Assembly: GCF_014656355.1 (NCBI RefSeq) | Contig: NZ_BNCG01000002.1 | Span: 144,463 to 208,462, forward strand | From: Camelimonas fluminis | GTDB lineage: Bacteria; Pseudomonadota; Alphaproteobacteria; Rhizobiales; Beijerinckiaceae | Length of the DNA stretch: 64,000 nucleotides | Direction of reading: 5' to 3' | In this document: one piece after another, positions 37,865 to 46,250 of the stretch | How the letters are laid out: the number at the start of each line of letters is the position of its first letter | How positions within the stretch are numbered: the first letter of the stretch is position 1 | Translations under genes and position numbers: made by a program | The notes under the pieces: model-generated | What the model saw: only the letters and a program-made list of their open reading frames with translations | The model's database searches: none | Told to the model about the DNA's origin: nothing

Positions 37865-38128
37865 TTAGCCGGCGTCCGCCATGCCGATTTCCCGCGTGAT
37901 AACCTCGTTGACGATATGGCCATATGGCATGCGCATGTTCATCAGATCACGCGCGCTCAGAAGAATGCCCTGCCATTCCGCATCGGAGATCGGCCGTTCC
38001 AGTTCGCGCAAGATCCTGAACCGCCTCAGGGATTCCATGACTTTCTGGATAATCTCGCCCGTATCCTGGGTGCTGGTCGCCAACACTTCAATCTCCCGCA
38101 GGAGATAGTCAATTGTTCGCCTGGCCAT
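37865..38128 (-). CDS. Hypothetical small protein
   Basis: I do not recognise this 87-residue product. It begins MARRTIDYLLREIEVLATST and appears all-helical: RRFRILRELERPISDAEW and GILLSARDLMNMRMPYGH, ending EVITREIGMADAG. GGAAGGG lies about 8 bases before the ATG, and a strong terminator lies downstream in the right orientation; both support it as a real gene. No signal peptide or membrane segment is present. The adjacent response regulator is on the same strand but about 140 bases upstream, so they could be one transcript. Confidence 0.55.
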   Translation of the reverse strand: MARRTIDYLLREIEVLATSTQDTGEIIQKVMESLRRFRILRELERPISDAEWQGILLSARDLMNMRMPYGHIVNEVITREIGMADAG

Positions 38129-38272
38129 CGCGCCCACCCTTCCGAGACAGCTACAGCGTCGCCATAACCGCAAAGCCTGATTAATGGCGTAAATGAGCCG
38201 CCAGGCAAGTCACTTCAACGGGTTTTCATCTGATCTGCGGCAGCGCCAGGTCGCCAGGCGGCGTGGCGCTGA

Positions 38273-39004
38273 TCAGACCAGCGTCAGGCGCCCGGTGAAG
38301 CGCAAGCCGACCGCATGCACGGCCCGGAGCGGCAGGTCGACGCCGCCGTCGGCGGATTTCTGTCGTAGCCGACGCAGCACGGCGTCCAGGCTCCGGCTCT
38401 CGACGCTGGCGTCGCCATATCCGAGATGCTGGGCCAGCGCCAGCCGGGGCACCGTCGCGCCATCAGCCAGCGCCATCCGCTCAAGCAGCATCAACTCCCG
38501 CCCCGAAAGCGAAATCACCGCGCCGTCCGGCGCCTCCAGTTGCTGGCGCCTGGCGTCGAGCCGCCAGCCCTGCGGCGGCGCCTCATCGGCGAGTTCCTGC
38601 TGCGGGGCCCGGGCGTCGCGCACGCGACGCGCCAGATTGCGGGTCACATGCAACAGCTCCTCGCTGTCCACCGGCTTGGTGAGGTAAATGTCAGCGCCTT
38701 CGGCGTAGCCGCGCATCCGGTCGTCACGGCCCGCGCGGGCGGTGAGCATGATGACGCCGACGCCCCGCCCGGGCGCCAGATCCCGGGCCAGCTCGAAGCC
38801 GCTGACGTCCGGCAGGTTGACGTCCAGAATGGCGACGTCGAAATCGCCGCCGCGCAGCGCCCGATAGAAACCGACGCCAGAGCCCGCCTCCGTCACATCG
38901 ACGCCGCTGAGCCTGAGATAGTCAGCGAGGCCCTGACGCAGATCCTCATCGTCCTCCACCAGAAGGGTGCGAACAGGCGGTTCGTCTCGCGGCGTATTTT
39001 CCAT
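38273..39004 (-). CDS. OmpR-type response regulator
   Basis: The 243-residue protein has a receiver domain (VRTLLVEDDEDLRQGLADYL, phospho-acceptor Asp61 in VAILDVNLPDVSG, Lys in YLTKPVDSEEL) and a C-terminal winged helix (SLSGRELMLLERMALAD and VESRSLDAVLRRLRQKSA). It is transcribed divergently from the histidine kinase at 39112, with about 107 bases between their starts, so the two almost surely form a two-component pair. ATG 39004 is chosen; a 21-residue upstream extension is open but has no similarity. Targets are not visible from the sequence. Confidence 0.92.
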   Translation of the reverse strand: MENTPRDEPPVRTLLVEDDEDLRQGLADYLRLSGVDVTEAGSGVGFYRALRGGDFDVAILDVNLPDVSGFELARDLAPGRGVGVIMLTARAGRDDRMRGYAEGADIYLTKPVDSEELLHVTRNLARRVRDARAPQQELADEAPPQGWRLDARRQQLEAPDGAVISLSGRELMLLERMALADGATVPRLALAQHLGYGDASVESRSLDAVLRRLRQKSADGGVDLPLRAVHAVGLRFTGRLTLV

Positions 39005-39111
39005 AGGTTGTGCAATCCCGGAAACGGACAGTACACACAGATAACCGGCGCCCCGGACGCCAGCCATAGCTCAACCATATAGTGGCCTGTCAATTTTCAG
39101 GAAGGCGCCCC

Positions 39112-41256
39112 ATGCCAGGCGAAACAGCAGCGGCCGGGAACCCGATGCTGGCGATGCGCCGGCAATGGCGGCGCGTGCTGTCGCTGACGGCGCTGGCGCT
39201 GGGCCTGCTGGCGTTGCTCCTGCTGCTGGTGGCTGGCGTCGCCCGCCACGGGCAAACAGCTTCGCCTGCCGACAATGGCTTCTCACTCGCCGGTCGCGTC
39301 GGCGTTCTGGTCGACCCGCAAGGCAGGCTGACGCTTGCCCAGGCGATCGCCAGTCCAGAGCGCTTCACGCCCGCGTCGGGCGCCAGCGTCAATCTTGGCT
39401 ACACGCGCAAGACCGCTTGGCTGCGCATCGTCATGGCCGCGCCGGCAGGCGAATCTGGCGTTCGCGAGGCGCTGTTGTCGCTGGCGCCAAATTTTGTCGA
39501 CGAGATTGACGTTTACGTGGCGCAGAACAGGCCCGGCCTGACGGCGGCGGATTTCGTCCATTACGCCATGGGCGACCATCGCCCCCTGCCCGCGGACGCG
39601 GTTTCCGGCCTGGAGAACGTCGTTCCGGTCTCCCTGGCGCCCGGCCATGAAACCCTGGCGCTGGTTCGCATCGCCAGCGGCCATTCCGCGCTCTCCATCA
39701 CCGCGTCGTTGTACCCGCCCGCGCACCATACCCGGCGGGTCACCAGCGGCGCCCTGCTTTCCGGCTTCTGGTTCGGCGGCATGGCGGTGCTGGCGGCGAT
39801 CCAGGTGGTGTTCTTCCTGTTCGATCGCAAGCCGTTCTATATCCTGCTGGCTTTCAGCACCTGCGCCGCCATGATGGTCTATATGGGCAATCTGGGCGTG
39901 TCGCGCCTGTGGCTGTTTCCCCATGGCGGACGCGGCAACGACTGGTTCACTGGCGGATCCGTCTGGCTGGGCCTGTTCGCCAGCGGCGTGGCCGGCGCGA
40001 GCATCCTGGAGCTGCCGCGCCGCCACCCGGTAATCAACCGGATTTTCCAGGGGCTGGCCTGCACAGGGCTGGTGGGCGTCGGCTTCGCGCTCGCCGACGT
40101 CCATCCCGAATTCGCCGGGCCTGGCTATCTGGTCATCACCACCCTGTCGACGCTCGGCATGGTCATGGGCATTGTCGGCATTGACCGCAACGCCTCCGGC
40201 ACCCGCCTGCGCGCCGCCGCCTACACCATCCTGTGGTGCGGCCTGATCATCACCATGGTGCAGCGCACCGGCATGCTTTCGCTGCCCAACTGGGTGGCGC
40301 ACGCTTATGCCGTCAGCTGCCTTGTGCACACCCTGCTGCTCACTGGCTCGCTGGCGGTGCGTCTGCGCGCCGCCGAGGCGCTCAACAAATCCATGCGTGA
40401 GCAGGCGCTGCAGGCAGCCCAGGCGGCGGAGCGTCGCGCCGCTCGCCTGGTGGAAACCCGCACGGCCGAACTGGCCGAAGCAAAGCGGGTGGCCGAGGAC
40501 GCCCTGCAGGCGGAGCTGGATTCCCAGGAGCGTCAGGTGCGGTTCATGGAGGTGATCTCGCACCAGTACCGCACACCCCTTGCGGTGATCCGCTCAAATG
40601 TGGACAGCATTGGCCTCAGTCTGCCGCCCGAAGACGCGGCCAACCGGGGACGCCTGGACCGGGTGCGACGCGGCATTGTCCGCCTGGTGGAGACGCTGGA
40701 AGTCAATGTGGCGCGCAGCCGTCTGCATGGCGCCGCCTTCGCCCCACAGATGCATGCGCATCCGCTGGCTGATGTGGTCGCGACCGCGGCCGCGCGCGCC
40801 GGCGACATGCTCTCCGGGCGGATCAGCCTGGAAACCACGCCCGCCGCGCGGCGGGCGACGATCCGCGCCGATGCGGAAATGCTCGAACTGGCGTTGATCA
40901 ATCTGCTGGAGAACGCGGTGAAATATTCCGTCGCGAACGGGGCGCCGCCGGTCGCACTGGCCTGCGATGCGACAGGCGCCGATGCGGTCATCACCGTGCG
41001 GGACCAGGGCGTCGGCATTCCCGCCGGGGAGATCGACGCCGTCACCGCGCGCGCGGTGCGGGGTTCCAACGCCATCAACACGGAGGGCTCTGGCCTCGGC
41101 CTCTCCCTGGTTTCGCGGATCGTCGCGGCGCATGGCGGCAAGCTTCATATCGACAGCATCGCCGGCGCTGGAACCACGGTGACGATCACGCTGCCGCTGG
41201 CGTCGCAAACCGACGCGGCCGCTGATCCCGCCCGCGCCGCAATCACGGCGTCCTGA
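39112..41256 (+). CDS. Sensor histidine kinase with 7TMR-DISM-type sensor
   Basis: The 714-residue protein has an N-terminal membrane anchor (residues 18-42), a periplasmic domain of about 150 residues like the 7TMR-DISM extracellular type 2 sensor (LGYTRKTAWLRIVMAAP), seven predicted membrane helices to about residue 420, a coiled coil (REQALQAAQAAERRAARLVE), a HisKA domain with phospho-His484 in ISHQYRTPLAVI, and an HATPase domain (NLLENAVKYS, VRDQGVGIP, GSGLGLSLVSRIVAAHGG). This sensor type is thought to bind small molecules such as carbohydrates. ATG 39112 has AGGAAGG upstream. It pairs with the divergent response regulator. Confidence 0.9.
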   Translation: MPGETAAAGNPMLAMRRQWRRVLSLTALALGLLALLLLLVAGVARHGQTASPADNGFSLAGRVGVLVDPQGRLTLAQAIASPERFTPASGASVNLGYTRKTAWLRIVMAAPAGESGVREALLSLAPNFVDEIDVYVAQNRPGLTAADFVHYAMGDHRPLPADAVSGLENVVPVSLAPGHETLALVRIASGHSALSITASLYPPAHHTRRVTSGALLSGFWFGGMAVLAAIQVVFFLFDRKPFYILLAFSTCAAMMVYMGNLGVSRLWLFPHGGRGNDWFTGGSVWLGLFASGVAGASILELPRRHPVINRIFQGLACTGLVGVGFALADVHPEFAGPGYLVITTLSTLGMVMGIVGIDRNASGTRLRAAAYTILWCGLIITMVQRTGMLSLPNWVAHAYAVSCLVHTLLLTGSLAVRLRAAEALNKSMREQALQAAQAAERRAARLVETRTAELAEAKRVAEDALQAELDSQERQVRFMEVISHQYRTPLAVIRSNVDSIGLSLPPEDAANRGRLDRVRRGIVRLVETLEVNVARSRLHGAAFAPQMHAHPLADVVATAAARAGDMLSGRISLETTPAARRATIRADAEMLELALINLLENAVKYSVANGAPPVALACDATGADAVITVRDQGVGIPAGEIDAVTARAVRGSNAINTEGSGLGLSLVSRIVAAHGGKLHIDSIAGAGTTVTITLPLASQTDAAADPARAAITAS

Positions 41257-41463
41257 AGCCCCGGAGGCTCGCCGCTCCCTTTCCCGCTTTTCCTGCCCCC
41301 GGGCGCGCGGCGTCTGACGAATGTGGTCGCCGCGTGCGCGCTGGCGCGTTCCGCATCCGCCTGACCCATCCGCATCCAGCCGGCGTCCGCGCGCGATCCG
41401 ACGCCTGGCCCCGCGATCGCGTCATGTGCATTGACGCGCCTTAAACGTTCATTTAATCGACAT

Positions 41464-41481
41464 TTTAAATATGAATTTAAA
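41464..41481. promoter_or_regulatory. AT-rich palindromic operator candidate before the thiolase-like/crotonase gene
   Basis: Perfect inverted repeat TTTAAAT-ATGA-ATTTAAA, 25 bases before the start codon, in a longer AT-rich stretch from 41440 that stands out from the GC-rich surroundings. It resembles a repressor site overlapping the promoter. Confidence 0.55.
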
Positions 41482-41505
41482 TCACATGAGGAGACAGAGC
41501 CGACC

Positions 41506-43866
41506 ATGTTGGAAACAGATCCCCGCACTCCAGTATTGGTCGGCGTTGGCCAGATCGTTCGCCACTGGGACGGCAAGGATGTCGCGGCGGCGCCCAGCCC
41601 CCTGAGCCTTCAGGTCGACGCGGCCAGGGCCGCCCTGGCTGACAGCGGCGCGGCCGCCGCCCTGGCATCCGTGATCGACAGCGTCTTCGTCGTTCGGGCC
41701 AACCATGATTCCATGCGCAGCGTGCGCCATCCGCTCGGCCGCTGCGCCAACCCGCCGGCGACCCTGGCGGCGGAGCTTGGCCTGTCCCCCACCCGGCGCG
41801 TCTATTCAGTGGTCGGCGGCGATCAGCCCCAGGCGCTGGTGAATGAGGCTGCGGAAGCGATTTTCGCCGGCGAGGTCCGGGCGGCGCTGCTGGCCGGCTC
41901 CGAGGCGACCGCAGCCCTCAAGATGGCGCTCAGGACGAAGGCCCGGCTGGACTGGTCGCGCACTGTCGATGGCGCGTGGGAAGATCGCGGCATCGGGCCG
42001 ACGCTGCTGTCCGAATACGAGATCGCCAACGGTCTTGGCATGCCAACCCAGAGCTACACGGTGTTCGAGCATGCCCTGCGCAACCGCCTCGGCCTCGACC
42101 AGACCGCCTATGTCGACCTGATGGCGGAGCTTCTGGCCGGGTTCTCGACCGTGGCGGCGCAGAACCCTTACGCGCAGTTCCCCGAGGCCCGCAGCCGTGA
42201 GTTTCTGGCGACGGAGAGCGCCGCCAACTACCGCATCGCCGATCCCTACTTGAAGTGGCATGTGGCGCAGGATGCGGTGAACCAGGGCGCCGCCCTCATT
42301 CTCACCTCGGTCGGCGCCGCGCGCGAGGCCGGGGTCGACCCCTCGAAATGGGTGTTCCTGCACGGCTACGCCGCCGCGAAGGACAGGCTGATCGTCGAGC
42401 GGCCTGATCTGTCGCGGTCGCGCGCCATGGAAGCGGCGCTGCATGGCGCGCTCAATATGGCCGGCAAGACCACCGCCGACATCAGCCAGTTCGACCTGTA
42501 CAGCTGCTTCCCCTGCGCCGTGCTGATCGCCGCCGAAGCCATCGGCCTCGACTGGCGCAAGACGCCGTGCACGGTGACCGGCGGGTTGCCGTTCTTCGGC
42601 GGCGCCGGCAACAACTACTCCATGCACGCCATCGCCACGATGGCCGAGCGGATGCGGGCGTCGCCTGGGGCCTGGGGGCTGGTGCTGGCCAACGGCGGCT
42701 TCCTTTCCAAGGAAGCCGCGGGCGTCTACTCAACCACCTCGCCAGACGCATGGCGGCCGCGTCACGCCGTTGTTCCTGGCGACGACATGCAGGCCCGCAT
42801 CGACGCCGCGCCGGCGCCACGCCTGCTGTCGGAGACCACCGAGGCCACCGTCGAGGCCTACACCGTCACCTGGAAAAAGGGACGTCCCTCGCGTGGCTAT
42901 CTGATCGCGTCCAACAGCCGGGGGCGCATTCTTGCCCGGGTCCGCACCGGCCACCGCCCGACCCTGTACAGCCTGCACGAGGCCGACCCTGTCGGCCGGC
43001 GGGTGCGCATCGTCCATGAGAACGGCGTCAACTTCATCGCGCCGTCCCACCGTCTGTGCGAGCCCGCCCCTGCTGGCGGCCTGCCAGAGCGGCGGTTCGA
43101 GCATGTGCTTGTCCGCCGCGATGGTCATGTGCTCGAGGTGACGCTGAACCGTCCCGAGGCGATGAACGCCCTGCATAGCGCCGTTCACTTTGAACTGCAT
43201 GAAATCTGGGATGAATTCGAGCACGATCCCGACCTGTGGGTCGGCGTCATCACCGGCGCCGGCGACCGGGCGTTCTGCAGCGGCAACGATCTGAAGGTCA
43301 CGGCCAGGGGCGGCGACATGTCGATGCCGTCCTCGGGATTCGCCGGTCTGTGCTCGCGCTTTGATCGCACCAAGCCGGTGATCGCCGCGGTCAACGGCGT
43401 CGCCATGGGCGGCGGCCTGGAAATTGTCCTCGCCTGTGATCTCGCCGTGGCCGACAGCAAGGCGCGGTTCGCCCTTCCGGAGGTGAAAGTCGGCCTCTAC
43501 GCCGCGGCCGGCGGCGTGCAGCGCCTGACGCGGCAGATTGGCCGCAAGGCGGCGATGGAGCTGATCCTCACCGGCCGCCACTTCGGCGCGGCCGAGGCGG
43601 AAGACCTGGGCGTCATCAACCAGCAGGTGGAAGACGGCCAGGCCATGGCCGCGGCGCGCGCCTTCGCCGCCCGGCTTCTGGAGAACTCACCGTCGGCGAT
43701 CCGGGCCTCGAAGGAGGCGTTGAACCGGCTGGAAGAACTGGAATCGCTTGAAAAGGCGATGGAGGCCAACAACCGCATTTTCGGTCGACTGATGCGCACC
43801 CGCGATTTCCGCGAGGGCGTCACCGCCTTCGCCGAAAAACGCAAACCCCAATGGAGCGGCTCATGA
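41506..43866 (+). CDS. Thiolase-like / enoyl-CoA hydratase fusion protein
   Basis: One uninterrupted 786-residue frame joins two enzymes. Residues 1-445 resemble the thiolase-like acetyl-CoA acetyltransferases (TLP/SCPx type): TPVLVGVGQIV, then VVGGDQPQALVNEAA near 104 where a canonical thiolase has its nucleophilic Cys, FDLYSCFPCAV, and GGLPFFGGAGNNYS. Residues 446-520 are an extra beta domain (EATVEAYTVTWKKG) known in TLP1. Residues 529-786 are a crotonase (LNRPEAMNAL, AFCSGNDLK oxyanion hole, NGVAMGGGLEIVLACD, and Glu in FALPEVKVGLYA). The lost Cys argues against normal thiolysis. The start has AGGAGA upstream. It is coupled to the CaiB family gene by a 4-base overlap. Confidence 0.88.
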   Translation: MLETDPRTPVLVGVGQIVRHWDGKDVAAAPSPLSLQVDAARAALADSGAAAALASVIDSVFVVRANHDSMRSVRHPLGRCANPPATLAAELGLSPTRRVYSVVGGDQPQALVNEAAEAIFAGEVRAALLAGSEATAALKMALRTKARLDWSRTVDGAWEDRGIGPTLLSEYEIANGLGMPTQSYTVFEHALRNRLGLDQTAYVDLMAELLAGFSTVAAQNPYAQFPEARSREFLATESAANYRIADPYLKWHVAQDAVNQGAALILTSVGAAREAGVDPSKWVFLHGYAAAKDRLIVERPDLSRSRAMEAALHGALNMAGKTTADISQFDLYSCFPCAVLIAAEAIGLDWRKTPCTVTGGLPFFGGAGNNYSMHAIATMAERMRASPGAWGLVLANGGFLSKEAAGVYSTTSPDAWRPRHAVVPGDDMQARIDAAPAPRLLSETTEATVEAYTVTWKKGRPSRGYLIASNSRGRILARVRTGHRPTLYSLHEADPVGRRVRIVHENGVNFIAPSHRLCEPAPAGGLPERRFEHVLVRRDGHVLEVTLNRPEAMNALHSAVHFELHEIWDEFEHDPDLWVGVITGAGDRAFCSGNDLKVTARGGDMSMPSSGFAGLCSRFDRTKPVIAAVNGVAMGGGLEIVLACDLAVADSKARFALPEVKVGLYAAAGGVQRLTRQIGRKAAMELILTGRHFGAAEAEDLGVINQQVEDGQAMAAARAFAARLLENSPSAIRASKEALNRLEELESLEKAMEANNRIFGRLMRTRDFREGVTAFAEKRKPQWSGS

Positions 43867-45035
43867 TCAGCGCAGCGGACGGCCAGCCGATGCTGGCGGG
43901 CGTCAAGGTCATCGACCTGACAAGCGTGGTGTTCGGCCCCTATTGCACGCACATTCTCGCGGAGCTGGGCGCCGAGGTCATCAAGATTGAAAACCCGGCC
44001 GGCGGCGACAGTTTCCGCTGGTCCGGCAAGGCCGGGAAGACGCCGGGCATGAGCCCCGGTTTCATGGCGATCAATCGCGGCAAGCAGTCGGTGACGCTCA
44101 ACCTCAAGAACCCCGATGACCTCGCCTGCATGAACGCCCTGCTCAGGGAAGCCGACGTTTTCGTCTGCAACGTGCGCGGCAAGGCCATGGAGCGCTTGGG
44201 GCTGGACTACGAAACGGTCCGGGCCGCCAACCCGGGCATCGTCTACGCCCACTGCGTCGGCTTCGGTCAGGAGGGCCCCTATGCGGACCTCCAGGCCTAT
44301 GACGACGTCATCCAGGCGGCGACCGGAACCGCGAGTCTGCTGCCGCGGGTCGATGGCGATCCGCGCGCCCGCTACCTGCCGTCGCTGATCGCCGACAAGG
44401 TCGCCGGCCTGCATGCGGCCTATGGGGTGCTCGCCGCCATCATTCACCGGCTCCGCACCGGCGAAGGACAGAAGATCGAAATTCCGATGTTCGAGGCCTT
44501 CTCCCACTTCATGCTCATCGAGCATCTCGGGGGGCTCACTTTTGATCCGCCCAACGGGCCTGTCGGCTATTTCCGCCAGATCGATCCGGACCGGCAGCCG
44601 TTCCCGACCAGCGACGGCTACATCAGCATCGTGCCCTATACCGATGAGGCCTGGTTCACGGTTTTCGAGACCCTGGGCAATCCGGGCTTCATGAACGATG
44701 AGCGCTTCGCCACCCGCAAGCTGCGCGGCGTGAACCTGGCGTTGCTGTACCGCGAGCTGGCGCGTCTCACCGCCGGCTTCACCACCGCCCGGTTGCTGGA
44801 GATGTGCCGCGCGGCCCAGATCCCGGCGCAGGCCGTGCGCGATATCGGCGACATCATGAATGACGCCCATCTGGCGGAAACGGAGTTCTTCTCCCGCCAG
44901 GAGCATCCGGTCGAAGGCGCGTACTACGCCATGAAGCACCCGGTGCGCTTCGCGGAGCCACTGGCCTCGGAGCAACGGCCCGTTCCGCAACTGGGCGAGC
45001 ACACCCAAAGCGTGCGCGCGAAAGCCGGGTCCTGA
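43863..45035 (+). CDS. CaiB/BaiF family (family III) CoA-transferase
   Basis: The 390-residue product has the family III signature: VKVIDLTSVVFGPYCTHILAELGAEVIKIE, FMAINRGKQSVTLNLK, and the catalytic Asp in LQAYDDVIQAATG near residue 145. GEGQKIEIPMFEAFSHFM is typical of the small domain. Such enzymes move CoA between acyl-CoA and a free acid without hydrolysis, and activate carnitine, oxalate, bile acids or aromatic acids. The ATG overlaps the stop of the fusion gene by 4 bases (ATGA) and has GGAG at 6 bases, so both are made from one message. It probably activates the substrate handled by the fusion protein. Confidence 0.92.
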   Translation: MISAADGQPMLAGVKVIDLTSVVFGPYCTHILAELGAEVIKIENPAGGDSFRWSGKAGKTPGMSPGFMAINRGKQSVTLNLKNPDDLACMNALLREADVFVCNVRGKAMERLGLDYETVRAANPGIVYAHCVGFGQEGPYADLQAYDDVIQAATGTASLLPRVDGDPRARYLPSLIADKVAGLHAAYGVLAAIIHRLRTGEGQKIEIPMFEAFSHFMLIEHLGGLTFDPPNGPVGYFRQIDPDRQPFPTSDGYISIVPYTDEAWFTVFETLGNPGFMNDERFATRKLRGVNLALLYRELARLTAGFTTARLLEMCRAAQIPAQAVRDIGDIMNDAHLAETEFFSRQEHPVEGAYYAMKHPVRFAEPLASEQRPVPQLGEHTQSVRAKAGS

Positions 45036-45239
45036 GGGCGAGAGCTTTTGCGCGCCGGCAAAAAGACGGTCTCCGCCAGCATCCGCTGATGCCGGCGGGG
45101 GCTGGCGACGCCGCCGGGCGTGAGTAACAGTTGGGGGGTGCGCCAGGGGGGGCCAGACGCCTGGTTCTGGTGACGCGCCGCCTCTACCCGGCTGTGAAAC
45201 CGGACGGCGGCGCCATCGCCGGAACGCGCTTGCTCGGGT
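45036..45239. other. Intergenic region after the CoA-transferase
   Basis: About 200 bases, GC-rich, no recognisable gene. It leads into the mosaic repeat that starts near 45240. Confidence 0.45.
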
Positions 45240-45575
45240 AAAATCCGCTCACACTGAACCGGATGTCGTTCTATCCATTTGAGGTTACGCGCCTTCCCGA
45301 CGTGAGGCGGCGTCCGGTTTGCTGGAAAACGCTCCATCTCTTTGCATTTGACGCGTTATCTTCACGAAAACTGGGCTCCACTTTTCTCGAGAATGCTCTA
45401 GTGGTCTGTTTCCGACGTTCGCATCCTTCGATACGGAGCGGCGGAGCGAATGTCAGAAACAGGAAGACCACCAGCAACCCGTTGATTTCGTGATGAAAAC
45501 CATGAGTTTAACGGTTACTCGCCTCATGATGTGAAGGTGGATGCAAATGTTAAATTCGTTCCACCAGCCGACAGG
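45240..45575. repeat. Mosaic intergenic repeat (B and C modules)
   Basis: Read on the minus strand, this holds a module CTGGTGGA-CGAATTTAACATTTGCATCCACC (ends 45572), a palindromic module TGTTTCTGACATTCGCTCCG ... GGAACGTCGGAAACAG-like (45402-45470), and a B module GAGCATTCTCGAGAAAAGTG-GAGCCC-...-GCGTCAAATGCAAAGAGATG (45318-45400), then CCGGTTCAGTGTGAGCGGAT (45245-45265). The same modules, partly reordered, occur at 63433-63690, and parts at 15588 and 60203. CTAG marks a module border at 45398. Confidence 0.75.
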
Positions 45576-45581
45576 TTACAG

Positions 45582-46220
45582 ATGAAGCCTGCTCCCGCCC
45601 TGCTGCAACAGACTCCGCAACGCATCGTTGAGGCGGCGCGATCGCTGATGACCGAACGCGGGGTGCTCGAAGTGTCCCTGGCCGATATTTCGGAGCGGGC
45701 CGGCTCCAATGTCGCCCTCGTCAGCTATTATTTTGGCAATCGCGAAGGGCTGATGCTCGCCATTGTCGAGGCAGACGCCGAACAGGCGGCCGCCCATCTG
45801 GAGCGCCTGCTGGCGGCGGACATCACGCCGGCCGCCAAGATCGCCGCGCATGTCCGGGGTCTCGTCGAAGCCTATTACGCCCGCCCATATCTGCACCGCC
45901 TGCTGCAAAAACTGCTGCGCGAGGGCTCCCCGGCCGCCTCCGCCAGGGTGGCTGAAACCCTGGTCCAGCCTGTTGCCGAGGCGCGGCGGGCCATCGTCGC
46001 CGAGGGCGTGGCGCAGGGGACCTTCCGCCCGGTTGACCCGGGCCTGATCGGCTTCGCCATCGACGGCGCCTGCGCGCATATCTTCTCCTCCGAGCAGTCC
46101 CGGCGCACCATTCTTGGCGACGGCGCCCTGGACCACGCGCTGGTGCGCCGCTACGCCCGGGAGGTTTCAGAGCTTGTCGTCAATGGACTGACAGTTCCGT
46201 CGCCGGCCCCAGCCAGCTGA
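45582..46220 (+). CDS. TetR/AcrR family transcriptional regulator
   Basis: The 212-residue regulator has a TetR DNA-binding domain at residues 10-58 (RIVEAARSLMTERGVLEVSL, then ISERAGSNVALVSYYFGNRE), with the SYYF recognition helix end typical of this group. The C-terminal half (AHVRGLVEAYYARPYLHRLL, then LIGFAIDGACAHIFSS) resembles TetR_C domains of fatty-acid and acyl-CoA responsive repressors. It lies downstream of the fusion/CoA-transferase operon and converges on the MFS gene. It may bind the AT-rich palindrome at 41464. ATG 45582 is chosen because the GTG at 45531 lies inside a repeat. Confidence 0.85.
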   Translation: MKPAPALLQQTPQRIVEAARSLMTERGVLEVSLADISERAGSNVALVSYYFGNREGLMLAIVEADAEQAAAHLERLLAADITPAAKIAAHVRGLVEAYYARPYLHRLLQKLLREGSPAASARVAETLVQPVAEARRAIVAEGVAQGTFRPVDPGLIGFAIDGACAHIFSSEQSRRTILGDGALDHALVRRYAREVSELVVNGLTVPSPAPAS

Positions 46221-46250
46221 CGCAGGCGACAGCGCGATCGCGTCAGCGCC

